Assembly: GCF_009725235.1 (NCBI RefSeq)
Contig: NZ_WJFC01000039.1
Location: 1-64,000 of the forward strand
Length of the DNA stretch: 64,000 bases
Direction: 5' to 3'
From: Scytonema sp. UIC 10036
Lineage (GTDB): Bacteria > Cyanobacteriota > Cyanobacteriia > Cyanobacteriales > Nostocaceae
The translations under genes were made by a program, and so were the position numbers. Below the pieces are notes generated by a model. That model worked only from the letters and a program-made list of their open reading frames with translations, was not told where the DNA came from and searched no databases. Positions within the stretch are counted from its first letter, which is position 1, and each line of letters starts with the position of its first letter. This document shows positions 24,593 to 34,629 of the stretch, piece after piece.

Positions 24593-26352
24593 ACCTTCCC
24601 CCGTTTAACTTTTGACTTTGTTTGGTGATTGGCGGCTTGAGTTAACAAAGATTCTGCAAAAGCGATCGCTTCTTGTGCGGACTTCCCACCTGCAAGTTGT
24701 GCGAGTTCTTCTCGCCGCTTGCTCAAGTTGTCCAATGCGGTGACTCGTACAACAGTGCGCTGTTCTGAGTGTCCGTTGGTTGCTTTTTGACCTTTATCTG
24801 TATTAATCACTTGTTTGGCTACTCGAAAATGCCGATCTGCCATTGCGGCTACAAGAGGCTGGTGTGTGACACACAAAACTTGATGGAATTGACCGAGTTG
24901 GTGTAACTTTTCCGCAATAGCTTGGGCTACCCTTCCGGAAACTCCAACATCAATTTCATCAAACACTAATGTTGCTACCGCATCAGCCTGGGAAAAACAA
25001 GCTTTCAGTGCTAGCAAAAAGCGACTCATTTCACCACCAGAGGCAATTTCTGTTAAAGGTTGTAGCGGTTCTCCTGGGTTGGGGCTAAATAAAAAGGTAA
25101 TTTTATCTGCTCCTGCTACTGTTGGCGGAACCGGAACAATTTCCACTTGGAACTTTACCTTATCCATTGCCAAAGGCTTTAATTCCCTTATAAGTTCTGC
25201 TTGTAGCGCATCTGCCACAGTCCGCCTCAATTGAGTTAATTCCTGACAAGCTTCAGTGAGTTTTGACAGGCATTCTGTTTCTTGCTTTTCAAGACTTTCT
25301 ATAGATTGTTCGCTATTATTAAGCTGAGATAATTCTTCATGAATGCGTTGGTAAAAAGCGATGGCTTCTGCTAGCGTGGGACCGTACTTTCGGCAAACTT
25401 GCTTTAACTCTCGAATTCGCTCTTCTACTTCTTCCAAGCGTTGGGGGTCGGCTTCTAATCCTTCCCCATAGGCATTTACTTGCCGTGCAACTTCTGCTAA
25501 AGTCGCTTGAGCATCTCTAACCATGTCTAAGAGTGGTTGCAGTTGAGTATCATATTCAACCATGTTGGTTAATATCATCTCACTGTCTCCCAAAAGGTCT
25601 CCTGCTGCCGGGGCTTCATTATCATTTTGGTACAAAGCTTGATAGACTTTGTAACTCATTTGCTGCAGTTCAACTACATGGCTGAGGCGTTCCCGCTCTT
25701 GTAAAAGCTTATCGAATTCGTCAGGATCGCTTAAGTTTGCTGCTTTTAATTCTTGTATTTGATACGTTAACAAGTCTAACTGTTGTAACCGTTCTCGTTC
25801 TGATGTCCGGCGTTTTTCCAGTATTAGGTGCGCTTGTTGATATGCACCGAAAGCAGCTGCAACAACTTGGCGCTGCTGTATTAAGGAGTTACCGCCATAA
25901 ACATCCAACCAATCCCGAACTTGAGCAGATTGTCCTACTTGTACAGTTTGACCTTGAGCCGTGATTTCCACAAGGCGAGCGCGCAGCCCTGTCATGACTT
26001 GCCGATTCACCAACACTCCATTAACCCGCGAACGACTGCGGATATTACTGGTGGTTTCAGTAATTTCTCGACTAAGAATGATGGAGTGTTCGTCAATTAA
26101 ATCTATTTCCTGTTCGCTCAGCCAAGCGGCTAATGCAGAGTTAGCGGTAAAAGTCGCTTCTACCATTGACCGATTTGTGCCAGTACGAATGACACGGCTG
26201 GAGACTTTGCCACCGAGGACGGCATCAATCGCATCTAGGATGATGGATTTGCCTGCGCCAGTTTCACCTGTCAACACGTTGAGTCCTGCGCCAAATTCCA
26301 ATTCCAGTTGGTCAATGAGAGCAAAGTTTTCTATTCGCAGAGAGAGCAACAT
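24583..26352 (-). CDS. recN: DNA repair protein RecN
   Basis: 589 aa SMC-like ATPase acting in double-strand-break repair. Walker A is near the N terminus (GETGAGKSIILDAIDAVLGG), with long central coiled coils (~150-380), the ABC-type signature (ASGGEMSRFLLALK), Walker B (ATLVFDEIDVGVSG) and the H-loop region (QVLCVTHQPLVAAMADRHF). Length is slightly above E. coli RecN. The first residues MLLSLRIENFALIDQLELEF are canonical, so the ATG at 26352 is secure. Confidence 0.96.
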   Translation of the reverse strand: MLLSLRIENFALIDQLELEFGAGLNVLTGETGAGKSIILDAIDAVLGGKVSSRVIRTGTNRSMVEATFTANSALAAWLSEQEIDLIDEHSIILSREITETTSNIRSRSRVNGVLVNRQVMTGLRARLVEITAQGQTVQVGQSAQVRDWLDVYGGNSLIQQRQVVAAAFGAYQQAHLILEKRRTSERERLQQLDLLTYQIQELKAANLSDPDEFDKLLQERERLSHVVELQQMSYKVYQALYQNDNEAPAAGDLLGDSEMILTNMVEYDTQLQPLLDMVRDAQATLAEVARQVNAYGEGLEADPQRLEEVEERIRELKQVCRKYGPTLAEAIAFYQRIHEELSQLNNSEQSIESLEKQETECLSKLTEACQELTQLRRTVADALQAELIRELKPLAMDKVKFQVEIVPVPPTVAGADKITFLFSPNPGEPLQPLTEIASGGEMSRFLLALKACFSQADAVATLVFDEIDVGVSGRVAQAIAEKLHQLGQFHQVLCVTHQPLVAAMADRHFRVAKQVINTDKGQKATNGHSEQRTVVRVTALDNLSKRREELAQLAGGKSAQEAIAFAESLLTQAANHQTKSKVKRGKVSG

Positions 26353-26527
26353 CTAGTTAAATTCTCCGTGAGGACAGACGCCGGATATTTCCAATTCAAG
26401 AGACACTGAGAATGACCTGTAAGCGATCGGCTATACCCAATACCATTGAATAAAAACCCCTTGAGTGTACCTAACCTAGTTTAATTTGACTTTCACAAAG
26501 ATTGGTGGTTGAAGATAGACTTTTTTT

Positions 26528-26570
26528 ATCAGTGACCAGTGACCAGTAGCCAGTGACCAGTAACTGGTAA
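26528..26570. repeat. CAGTGACCAGTGACCAGT tract
   Basis: Tandem CAGTGACC/AGTAGC units upstream of the ABC1 kinase gene. The family recurs near 39250 and 57132. Confidence 0.6.
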
Positions 26571-26641
26571 ATGAAAACTGACTTATTGCGTAACATATTG
26601 TTACAATAATTAACAAATTAATTCCATGCAGTGGTAACCTC

Positions 26642-28750
26642 ATGAATGCCAAGACAGTTTCCTACAATTCCCAACCAAACAAAGACCCTTCTAAAACTAT
26701 TTCGGTGATAGAAGTGTCTGTTAACGACAACCATGCAGGCAAAATTAGCCAAAATGAATATTCTGCTACACAACCAGGTTTGAAAAATGCTGCGGTAGCT
26801 AGAGGAGACAGCTTACCGTATAGAAGCGATCGCGTGCTTTTAGGTAGGAAACGTGAATCTAAACAAATACGTTACGATGCTAGGGAGATTGCCCTAAACT
26901 ATGAGCAAACACCCTTACAAGTTTTGCGTCGTGTATTTGCAGTTTTAGTACCAACTGTGTCATTTGTTTTTGGATTGTGGTGGGATAGCAAACGAGGAGT
27001 TGTTGTCAAAAATGACCGAAGACAAGCAATTAAGTTGCGAAAACTGCTGACAAAGCTAGGGCCAGCATACATTAAAATTGGACAGGCTTTATCCACCAGA
27101 CCAGATTTAGTGCCTGCTGTATATTTAGAAGAACTTGCTCAATTACAAGATAAGCTACCACCTTTTCCCAATGAAATAGCTTATCAATTTATTGAAGAAG
27201 AACTCGGTTTACCGCCAGCAGAAATTTATCCCGTTCTTTCAAAAGATCCCATAGCAGCAGCTTCTTTAGGTCAAGTTTATAAAGGTAGACTCAATACGGG
27301 TGAAGAGGTTGCTGTTAAAGTTCAACGTCCAGACTTACGAGAAAACATAACTATTGACTTATATATTCTACGAAAACTTGCTGTATGGGCGCAGAAAAAA
27401 GTTAAACGGGTACGGAGCGATCTTGCAGGTATTCTTGATGAATTAGGCACTCGCATTTTTGAGGAGATGGACTACATTCATGAAGGAGAAAATGCGGAGA
27501 GGTTTTTTGAACTCTACGGTCATCTAAAAGACGTTTATGTTCCCAAGATATATTGGGAGTACACAAATCGTCGTGTTTTAACCATGGAGTGGATTAATGG
27601 TGTTAAATTAACTCAAACAGAAGAAATCCGCTCGCTAGGAATCGACGCTCGTTATTTAATAGAAGTAGGCGTACAATGTTCTTTGCGCCAGTTACTCGAA
27701 CATGGATTTTTCCACGCCGATCCGCATCCTGGAAATTTACTAGCAACTCTAGATGGCAAATTGGCTTATCTAGATTTTGGGATGATGAGTGAAATTCAGC
27801 CCAAGCAACGCTATGGTTTGCTAGAAGCGATCGTTCACGTTGTCAATCGCGATTTTGAAGCGTTGGCACAAGATTACGTCAAGTTAGATTTTTTGTCACC
27901 GGATACAGATTTAACACCAATTGTTCCAGCTTTTGCAAAAGTGTTTGCTGAAGCTCAAGGTGCTAGTGTAGCTCAGTTAAACATTAAGAGTATCACCGAT
28001 GACCTTTCAAATTTGATGTATGAATATCCCTTCCGCGTCCCACCATACTATGCTTTAATTATTCGTTCTTTGGTGACTTTAGAAGGAATTGCTATCTATA
28101 TAGATCCTAACTTCAAAGTTCTGAGTGAAGCATATCCCTATGTTGCTAAACGTTTATTAACAGATCCAGCGCCTGAATTAAGAGCATCTTTGCGAGATTT
28201 GTTATTTAAAGAAGGTAGATTTCGTTGGAATCGTTTAGAAAATTTATTACGCAATGCTCGCAATAATGAGGATTATGATTTCAACTTAGTTCTCAATCAG
28301 GGAATAGACTTTTTATCTTCCGAACGGGGAGCTTTTATTCGCGATAAGTTAGTTGATGAAATTCTCAAAGGGGTGAATGCAGCAACTACAAATGTTTTGC
28401 ATAACTTTACATATTTACTGCGAGAAAGAGTTGGAATTGCAGCAATTAATGAAACCCCTAGTGCGACAATCGAGCAACAACAAACCTTGGATCATATCAA
28501 ACGGATCTTAAATATTCTGCAAGAAACTCGCGGATTTGATGCCACACAACTTGCACCCCAACTTGCTGAGTTGCTATTTAATCCCGGAGTGCAGCGTTTG
28601 GGACAACAAATAGCCAACCAGATAGCACAAAAAGCGATCGCACGACTCATTCGGCAATTGTTAGCATCGGAAGTACCAACAGAAGTTGATACTCGTGAAG
28701 ATACTGTTGTGATTCAACCAAATCGATTGTCTTTACCACCTGCTAACTAA
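26642..28750 (+). CDS. ABC1/UbiB (AarF) family atypical kinase
   Basis: 702 aa. ABC1 kinase-like domain at ~140-480: the KxGQ motif (AYIKIGQALSTRPDLVP), the alanine-rich loop (IAAASLGQVYKGRL), VAVKVQRPDL with the Lys, the catalytic-loop region FFHADPHPGNLLATLDGKLA and the DFG equivalent (YLDFGMMSE). The ~180-residue C-terminal extension is predicted helical. These kinases support prenylquinone (plastoquinone, tocopherol) homeostasis in cyanobacteria and plastids. The N-terminal ~65 residues are variable, so the exact start is uncertain. Confidence 0.93.
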   Translation: MNAKTVSYNSQPNKDPSKTISVIEVSVNDNHAGKISQNEYSATQPGLKNAAVARGDSLPYRSDRVLLGRKRESKQIRYDAREIALNYEQTPLQVLRRVFAVLVPTVSFVFGLWWDSKRGVVVKNDRRQAIKLRKLLTKLGPAYIKIGQALSTRPDLVPAVYLEELAQLQDKLPPFPNEIAYQFIEEELGLPPAEIYPVLSKDPIAAASLGQVYKGRLNTGEEVAVKVQRPDLRENITIDLYILRKLAVWAQKKVKRVRSDLAGILDELGTRIFEEMDYIHEGENAERFFELYGHLKDVYVPKIYWEYTNRRVLTMEWINGVKLTQTEEIRSLGIDARYLIEVGVQCSLRQLLEHGFFHADPHPGNLLATLDGKLAYLDFGMMSEIQPKQRYGLLEAIVHVVNRDFEALAQDYVKLDFLSPDTDLTPIVPAFAKVFAEAQGASVAQLNIKSITDDLSNLMYEYPFRVPPYYALIIRSLVTLEGIAIYIDPNFKVLSEAYPYVAKRLLTDPAPELRASLRDLLFKEGRFRWNRLENLLRNARNNEDYDFNLVLNQGIDFLSSERGAFIRDKLVDEILKGVNAATTNVLHNFTYLLRERVGIAAINETPSATIEQQQTLDHIKRILNILQETRGFDATQLAPQLAELLFNPGVQRLGQQIANQIAQKAIARLIRQLLASEVPTEVDTREDTVVIQPNRLSLPPAN

Positions 28751-28761
28751 AACATTAAAAT

Positions 28762-28788
28762 GGTGCGTTACGCGGAAGCTAACGCACC
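28762..28788. repeat. GGTGCGTTA inverted repeat, possible bidirectional terminator
   Basis: GGTGCGTTA (28762-28770) and TAACGCACC (28780-28788) form a perfect 9-bp stem with loop CGCGGAAGC in the short gap between the convergent ABC1 kinase and ycf45. No T-tract follows, so it is a dispersed repeat that may also end transcripts. Confidence 0.65.
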
Positions 28789-28815
28789 CTGATGGCAAAG
28801 GAATGGAAGCTGAAA

Positions 28816-30609
28816 TTATGCCGGATAAATCCGCAGACGCCGATTTGGTTCTTCGCCAAAACTGTCGGACTTGAGGCGATAGTGTTCTACTAACTCATGT
28901 TGCATTTTGCGTACTGAGGCAGAACGGGGTAACAATTCGACTGGTTGCCCTTTGGGGATCACAATTTGTTCGACAGCAAGTCTTGCTTCCTCTAGGGCGT
29001 CAATCTCATCATCACTGGCGCTGTGCAGAAAGAGTTGCATTTCTCTTTCGTCGCCAATTTCGGGATCGTCAAGATTGAGCAAGCGTCGCAAACCTCTGGT
29101 AATCTGCGGCATGGTGCTGGCTTTAATCATGTGGATTGGGACTTGGCGGGCTTTCGCCAATTGCCTCAATTTGGCATGATTTTTGACGTGCGATCGCAAT
29201 GCCAATATCGCATCAGCACTATCGATATCTTTTGTCAAGACTATGGGCAAAGAAAGAACCTGAATGACCTGATCTAATTGGCTGCGGCTGACACCATAGG
29301 GATATATGTGCAGTGGCAAATCCTCGCCATTAGGTCCCGGATATCTATATTCAGTATCCAAGCCATCAAATTCACTTAAAGATTCATCCAACAAACGGTC
29401 AAACTCGCTTTTCCCCGACCCGTTTTGTGTTTCACTTCCTATTGAAGGTAGGGGTAGCATTTGACCGGTTGTACGCCAACCGTTGGAATGTCTGGCTGAA
29501 GTTGCAAAACTGTCCTCGCTAACTGTTGCGTGCGTGCGACTCGAAAGGGGAATGACTTGGCGGGAAACCACCACCTTGCCCTTCTCATCAACAGTTCTGA
29601 CTTGCGGGTTGGGTTGACGTCCTCGAAGAAGAGTATCTACTGTATCCGATACACTTTCGTGTACCACCCAGCGCTCTCGTTCCAACATTTCTACAGCAAT
29701 TTCAAAAGTCGGAGGGGCTTTTCGTTCCAAAACAGTTTTTTGAGTCCCCCGCCGCCTAGCTTCATCGTCTCCCAGCGTCACAGCCTGGATACCACCCACT
29801 AAATCTGAAAGCGTTGGGTTTTTTATCAAATTTTCAATCTGGTTGCCATGGGCGGTTCCCACCAATTGAACACCTCGTTCGGCTATGGTACGGGCGGCTA
29901 GGGCTTCCAATTCTGTACCAATTTCATCAATCACGATGACTTCTGGCATATGGTTCTCCACCGCTTCAATCATCACTTGATGTTGTAGTTCTGGATGAGC
30001 CACTTGCATCCGTCGCGATCGCCCAATGGCGGGGTGAGCAACGTCACCATCACCTGCTATTTCATTAGAGGTATCGATAATCACTACTCGTTTGTTCAGT
30101 TCATCAGCCAGAACGCGGGCAATTTCCCGCAAGGCTGTTGTTTTGCCCACACCTGGGCGTCCTAGCATGAGAATCGATTTTCCAGTTTCTACTAAATCGC
30201 GAATCATGCCAATTGTACCGAATATCGCCCGACCAACTCGACAGGTTAGACCTATAATCTTTCCACTGCGGTTGCGGATGGCACTGATCCGATGCAGGGT
30301 TTGCTCAATTCCTGCCCGATTATCTCCACCAAAAGTTCCCACTCTTTGAATACAATCATCTATCTGCTCTTGAGTAACGGGGACTTCACTCAGATACTCA
30401 GCTGCTGACGGAAACCGAGCTTCTGGGCGACGACCTAAATCCAAGACTACTTCAACTAAGCTATCTCGTTGTGGATGCTTTTCTAGAGTTTGCCGCAGGT
30501 CTTGGGGCAATATATCTAATAATTTTTGGAGATCGTCTGTAATCGTCATGCTTTCTATGGTGACGTTTTTTAGAGATAGCGAGGACATTTCCATACTGGA
30601 GTTTTCCAT
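28816..30609 (-). CDS. ycf45: Ycf45-type AAA ATPase with R3H domain
   Basis: 597 aa. The N-terminal half has a RecA/SpoIIIAA-like ATPase: Walker A (MLGRPGVGKTTALREIARVL), Walker B (PEVIVIDEIGTELEALAART) and downstream sensor residues. The C-terminal ~60 residues fit an R3H single-strand nucleic-acid-binding domain (VELLPRSASVRKMQHELVEH then YRLKSDSFG). The middle carries a low-complexity region (~345-430). This combination is the plastid/cyanobacterial Ycf45. An internal ATG at 30549 (MTITDDLQKLLDILP) is an alternative start. 42 bp downstream of ldpA, probably co-transcribed. Confidence 0.92.
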   Translation of the reverse strand: MENSSMEMSSLSLKNVTIESMTITDDLQKLLDILPQDLRQTLEKHPQRDSLVEVVLDLGRRPEARFPSAAEYLSEVPVTQEQIDDCIQRVGTFGGDNRAGIEQTLHRISAIRNRSGKIIGLTCRVGRAIFGTIGMIRDLVETGKSILMLGRPGVGKTTALREIARVLADELNKRVVIIDTSNEIAGDGDVAHPAIGRSRRMQVAHPELQHQVMIEAVENHMPEVIVIDEIGTELEALAARTIAERGVQLVGTAHGNQIENLIKNPTLSDLVGGIQAVTLGDDEARRRGTQKTVLERKAPPTFEIAVEMLERERWVVHESVSDTVDTLLRGRQPNPQVRTVDEKGKVVVSRQVIPLSSRTHATVSEDSFATSARHSNGWRTTGQMLPLPSIGSETQNGSGKSEFDRLLDESLSEFDGLDTEYRYPGPNGEDLPLHIYPYGVSRSQLDQVIQVLSLPIVLTKDIDSADAILALRSHVKNHAKLRQLAKARQVPIHMIKASTMPQITRGLRRLLNLDDPEIGDEREMQLFLHSASDDEIDALEEARLAVEQIVIPKGQPVELLPRSASVRKMQHELVEHYRLKSDSFGEEPNRRLRIYPA

Positions 30610-30651
30610 CTTGAAAAATGTCCCAAAGGCGGTTTTCAGGACTGACAGCCC

Positions 30652-31842
30652 TTATTGCCGCGACTTGAGCTGGGAAACGAGGGAATCTGCAAGCTTAACT
30701 GCTTGCCAGAGCAATGAAGGTTCTTCTTCTAGGCGCATGCTTATTTTGACATTGGCTTGATTCACCTCCCTCTGTTCTAACTCTTCTAAAATCGGTGACA
30801 GCAAAACTCGGGCGTAGCTACCGTATGCGATTCCGGCAATTTTGGATTTTGGATTTTGGATTTTGGATTTTGGATTTTGGATTTTGGATTTTGGATTACA
30901 GTCTTCTAATCCAAAATCTAAAATCGGCAATCTAAAATCGTTCAAAAGCCCCATTGCCCGTAACTTAGCAACGGTGTAGCTGTTGGTTCCTCCTGCCAAC
31001 TGCACATATCCCGGTAATTTTGCTGCCAAAACTTTTTGCCCTAACTTGACGGCTGCTAATGTCGTACCATCGCCAATGTCTCCACTCATGGGACGACCAT
31101 CTGTTTGCCAAACTAGGACGCAAGGTAGGGGGCTAATGACCTCATAGAGAGTGTGAAGATAGTCAATCAAACCGTTCCCATCGGGACAGCTAATTGCTAC
31201 TAACTTCAACCGCTCAACCCACGGTGCTATGGCTTGCCACAATCTTTTGAATTCTGCCAAACGCCCAACATTTGTATGAATTTCTACGGCATCTACCCCA
31301 GTTGACAATATCAATGGCGCGATCGCTCCCGGTGTTGATACATATGACTTTGTATAAATTATATCATATGGACATATAGGAATGCAACGACCGCAGCCGT
31401 AGCACTTTTGAGATAAGACTCCCGAAAAGTTGCTATTTACGCCATCGAAAACAATTGCTTGGGCCGGACAAATTTTTTCACAGGGGCGAGTACAGTTTGT
31501 GGGGCATTGCGTGACATTAAATTCGGCTTTCCGAAAATGCGGGTCTTCGCCATCATTAAGGCTGACCATCAAGAGCGGTTTTTTTTCATACCGGCCAAAT
31601 CCTTGCTGTCCGACTGACCTACCCAACTCTGATGCAATTTGCAGCCCCTCCTTAGCTGCAGCAATCACAGACGGATCGGCGGCAACATCTATGCAGTCAG
31701 CCCCTGCCAATGTGTAGGCTAATGTTAAGCTTCTGACTGCTGGCAGATGTTGGAAGCTGGCTCCGCATATGAGCTTGAACCAGTGACCTTCCTCAAGCGA
31801 ACGTAAAGGGTCTAACAAATGAGTCACAATTCTATTATGCAA
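30652..31842 (-). CDS. ldpA: LdpA, Fe-S protein of the circadian clock input, with in-frame repeat
   Basis: 396 aa. Two 4Fe-4S motifs: CPTNCTRPCEKICP and CYGCGRCIPICP. The start block SLEEGHWFKLICGASFQHLP is typical of LdpA, a redox-sensing input to the cyanobacterial clock (light-dependent period). Towards the C terminus eight copies of ATTTTGG (30839-30894) are read in frame as NPKSKIQ repeats, probably with more flanking repeat-derived residues. The family C-terminal block (IAGIAYGSYARVLLSPILEE) resumes afterwards, so the gene stays open. The start is TTG or a downstream GTG. Confidence 0.9.
   Translation of the reverse strand: MHNRIVTHLLDPLRSLEEGHWFKLICGASFQHLPAVRSLTLAYTLAGADCIDVAADPSVIAAAKEGLQIASELGRSVGQQGFGRYEKKPLLMVSLNDGEDPHFRKAEFNVTQCPTNCTRPCEKICPAQAIVFDGVNSNFSGVLSQKCYGCGRCIPICPYDIIYTKSYVSTPGAIAPLILSTGVDAVEIHTNVGRLAEFKRLWQAIAPWVERLKLVAISCPDGNGLIDYLHTLYEVISPLPCVLVWQTDGRPMSGDIGDGTTLAAVKLGQKVLAAKLPGYVQLAGGTNSYTVAKLRAMGLLNDFRLPILDFGLEDCNPKSKIQNPKSKIQNPKSKIAGIAYGSYARVLLSPILEELEQREVNQANVKISMRLEEEPSLLWQAVKLADSLVSQLKSRQ
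30839..30894. repeat. 8 x ATTTTGG heptamer inside ldpA
   Basis: Eight exact tandem heptamers. Seven bases times three gives a 21-bp period, so on the coding strand the array is read as repeated NPKSKIQ without stops. The adjacent 30900-30945 contains degenerate ATCTAAAATC-type copies. Confidence 0.95.
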
Positions 31843-32000
31843 TGCAATAGAAAAATGTAGAACATTAATTCAAAAACTTATGACCTGCTAAAGAATAAGT
31901 TGCTAAGCAAGAGACAGCATTCAGGGCAATTCAGTTTTATGATGAAGATTCTTATCTTTCTCTTCATACTTAGCAATAGTACTTTTCAAGCCACAAGTCC

Positions 32001-33347
32001 TTAGTTTTCGGTGTGCGATGCTGTTTCTGGTTGCTCAATTGGTATTTCAATGATAAACTCTGCTCCTTTCCCAACCGAGGAGTGACAGTGGATGTTTCCT
32101 TGATGTTTGTTTACCACAATTTGATGGCTAATAGATAATCCCAGTCCACTCCCTTTTCCCACAGGCTTTGTTGTAAAGAACGGATCGAATAAGTGCGTTC
32201 GCACTGACTCATCCATCCCAGGACCATTATCAGCAATGCTAACTCTAACTGTGTTGTTGCTTGTCAGTTGAGTTTGAATGTGAATTGTAGGGCAGTGGGA
32301 AACGGGCAATGGGCTATGGGCATCGGAAGTTATTTCCATGCCCCATGCCCCATGCCCCATGCCCCGATCTAAAGCATCAATCGCATTACTTATGATGTGC
32401 ATAAACACCTGATTGAGATCGCTAGGATAACAATTCACTAAAGGCAAACTACTGTATTCTCTTGTAACATTAATACCGGGACGATGCTCTGTTTCTTTCA
32501 GTCGATGCTGTAACATGATAATGGTACTGTCTATACCTTCATGGATATTGACTGGCTTCATCTCAGCTTCATCAAGTCTGGAAAAGTTTTGTAGCGCCAG
32601 TACTATTTGACGGATGCGATCGGCACCCCTATACAGAGCACCCATCAACTTTTGCACATCATTCATCAAGAAATTTAAGTCTATATCCTGAACTGTTTGC
32701 TGAATTTTTGGTGTATGATTTGGATACTCTTCATGATAAACTTCCACCACATTAATTAATTGTTGCACGTACTGCCTAACATACTCAATATTTCCATAAA
32801 TTAAACTGATGGGATTGTTAACTTCGTGGGCAATTCCAGCAACCATCTGTCCCAATGCTGCCATTTTCTCATTTTGGATCTGCTGAACTTGAGCAACTTT
32901 TAATTCGTCAAGGGTTTTTTGTAACAATAAATTTTGTTCTTTCAGTTTATGCTGGAGAAAACGTAAATTGATTTGATTTTCAATCCGCAATAACACTTCT
33001 GCTCCATGGAAAGGTTTAGTGATGTAGTCTACACCTCCAACGTCAAAAGCTTTTACCTTATCCAATACATCATCCAAAGCACTAATGAAAATCACTGGAA
33101 TATCATACGTTCTTTCATCAACTTTGAGTTGCTTGCAAACTTCATAACCATCCATTCCGGGCATATTAATATCAAGCAGAATAACATCCGGCAAAACCAT
33201 CTGACAGGCAGTTAATGCCATTTTACCATTCAAAGCTTTACGAACTTCATAACCTTGTGCTGTTAGCATTGCAGATAACAGACGTAGGTTATCCGGTGTA
33301 TCATCAACAACTAAAATATTGGCTTTGTATTCTTGATTTAAATGCAT
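32001..33347 (-). CDS. hybrid response regulator / sensor histidine kinase
   Basis: 448 aa. REC domain at 1-125 (phospho-acceptor D59 in VILLDINMPGMDG), a short coiled coil, HisKA with H174 (GIAHEVNNPISLIYG), then HATPase with the N box (HIISNAIDALD), G1 (DNGPGM) and G2 (GKGSGLGLSI). Between the N box and the next beta strand about 27 residues (GMGHGAWGMEITSDAHSPLP and on) are encoded by GGGGCATGGGGCATG-type repeat DNA (32288-32366). Last gene of a three-gene REC cluster. Cytosolic; no sensor domain, so input likely comes through REC. Confidence 0.93.
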   Translation of the reverse strand: MHLNQEYKANILVVDDTPDNLRLLSAMLTAQGYEVRKALNGKMALTACQMVLPDVILLDINMPGMDGYEVCKQLKVDERTYDIPVIFISALDDVLDKVKAFDVGGVDYITKPFHGAEVLLRIENQINLRFLQHKLKEQNLLLQKTLDELKVAQVQQIQNEKMAALGQMVAGIAHEVNNPISLIYGNIEYVRQYVQQLINVVEVYHEEYPNHTPKIQQTVQDIDLNFLMNDVQKLMGALYRGADRIRQIVLALQNFSRLDEAEMKPVNIHEGIDSTIIMLQHRLKETEHRPGINVTREYSSLPLVNCYPSDLNQVFMHIISNAIDALDRGMGHGAWGMEITSDAHSPLPVSHCPTIHIQTQLTSNNTVRVSIADNGPGMDESVRTHLFDPFFTTKPVGKGSGLGLSISHQIVVNKHQGNIHCHSSVGKGAEFIIEIPIEQPETASHTEN

Positions 33348-33480
33348 TTTTTAAAATTAGACTTTTAACGATTGGAGGAGCTAAAACTGTTTTCCACGCA
33401 ACTAGCTTGAAACAGGGAGTAGGGAATAGGGAGTAGGGAGTGGCAAATACGTAATTTTACCTTATAGTTCCTCCTTTTTA

Positions 33481-34614
33481 CTACTCTTCACTCAAAGAAC
33501 CTTCCTCCTCAAAGATATACTGTTTATTCCAACATTTAATTTCTCCTGCGATCGAAAGATTTCCGGAGCAATTTTTCCGGGCAACAGGTACACAAGCACA
33601 ATATCCGTTACGTCCCTGTAGTTTCGCTTGGTAAAGGGCCTTATCACTAGCGGCAATAAGGGTTTCCGGTAAAGACGGATTCACGGGAACTTTAGTTGCT
33701 ATACCCATACTTAAGGTAATATAATTTTTCACAAAAGACGAAGAATGTGGAATTTTTAGTTCTTTTACCCGTAGCCTAACATTTTCCGCCACGCGTACTG
33801 CTCCATGAAAATTTGTATTGGGTAAAACAACAGCAAACTCTTCTCCTCCATAACGAGCTACCAAATCAGCAGGACGCCTGACTGCATAGTGAATAGCCCG
33901 AGCCACTTTCCTCAAACAATCATCACCTGCTACGTGACCGTAAGTATCGTTGTAAGATTTAAAACAGTCTATATCGCACAAAATAAAAGAAAGGGGTAGC
34001 TGCTCTCGTGCTGATCTCTGCCATTCTCGTTGCAAGTAATCGTCTAGAAAACGGCGGTTGGAAACTTGTGTTAAACTGTCTACCCAAACCAACTCTCGCA
34101 GTTTGTCGTTAGCTGTTTGTAAGGCAGATTCAACTTGAACGCGTTTTTCTATTTCTGATAACAACAAAGCATTTTGCTCTGAAAGCTTTTGGTTGGTTTC
34201 TCGAAGTTCCCTCTGTAATCTTTGAATAGTCAGTTGATTGTGTACCCGTGCAATGACCTCTTCAAACTGAAATGGTTTGGTAATGTAGTCTGCACCACCA
34301 ACTTTAATTCCTTTAACTTTATCTAAGACATCATCTAAAATACTGATAAAAATCACAGGTATATTGCAGTTGAGTGGATCGGCTTTTAATCTTTCGCACA
34401 CCTCATAGCCATCCATTTCAGGCATATTAATATCTAGCAAAATAAGATCTGGTGGCAAGGTCTTGACGGCAGTTAAAGCCATTTGACCGTTCAGGGCTTT
34501 ACGAACATGATACCCCTCTTTTGCTAAAATAGTCGATAATACGCGCAAGTTATCAAGCTGGTCATCAACTATTAGAATACTGCCATAATTAGATGTTGAT
34601 GGATCTTGATTCAT
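33481..34614 (-). CDS. REC-GGDEF diguanylate cyclase (PleD-like)
   Basis: 377 aa. N-terminal REC (D61 in LILLDINMPEMDG), a coiled coil (~140-180) and a GGDEF domain whose active loop is GGEEF (ARYGGEEFAVVLP). An RxxD inhibitory-site motif (RPAD) stands five residues before it, so product inhibition by c-di-GMP is likely. Expected to make c-di-GMP when phosphorylated. The last ~45 residues are an extra tail with Cys residues (GYCACVPVARKNCSGN). It lies 15 bp downstream of the REC-GGDEF-EAL gene and is almost certainly co-transcribed. Confidence 0.95.
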   Translation of the reverse strand: MNQDPSTSNYGSILIVDDQLDNLRVLSTILAKEGYHVRKALNGQMALTAVKTLPPDLILLDINMPEMDGYEVCERLKADPLNCNIPVIFISILDDVLDKVKGIKVGGADYITKPFQFEEVIARVHNQLTIQRLQRELRETNQKLSEQNALLLSEIEKRVQVESALQTANDKLRELVWVDSLTQVSNRRFLDDYLQREWQRSAREQLPLSFILCDIDCFKSYNDTYGHVAGDDCLRKVARAIHYAVRRPADLVARYGGEEFAVVLPNTNFHGAVRVAENVRLRVKELKIPHSSSFVKNYITLSMGIATKVPVNPSLPETLIAASDKALYQAKLQGRNGYCACVPVARKNCSGNLSIAGEIKCWNKQYIFEEEGSLSEE

Positions 34615-34629
34615 ATGTTGTCCTTTTAT

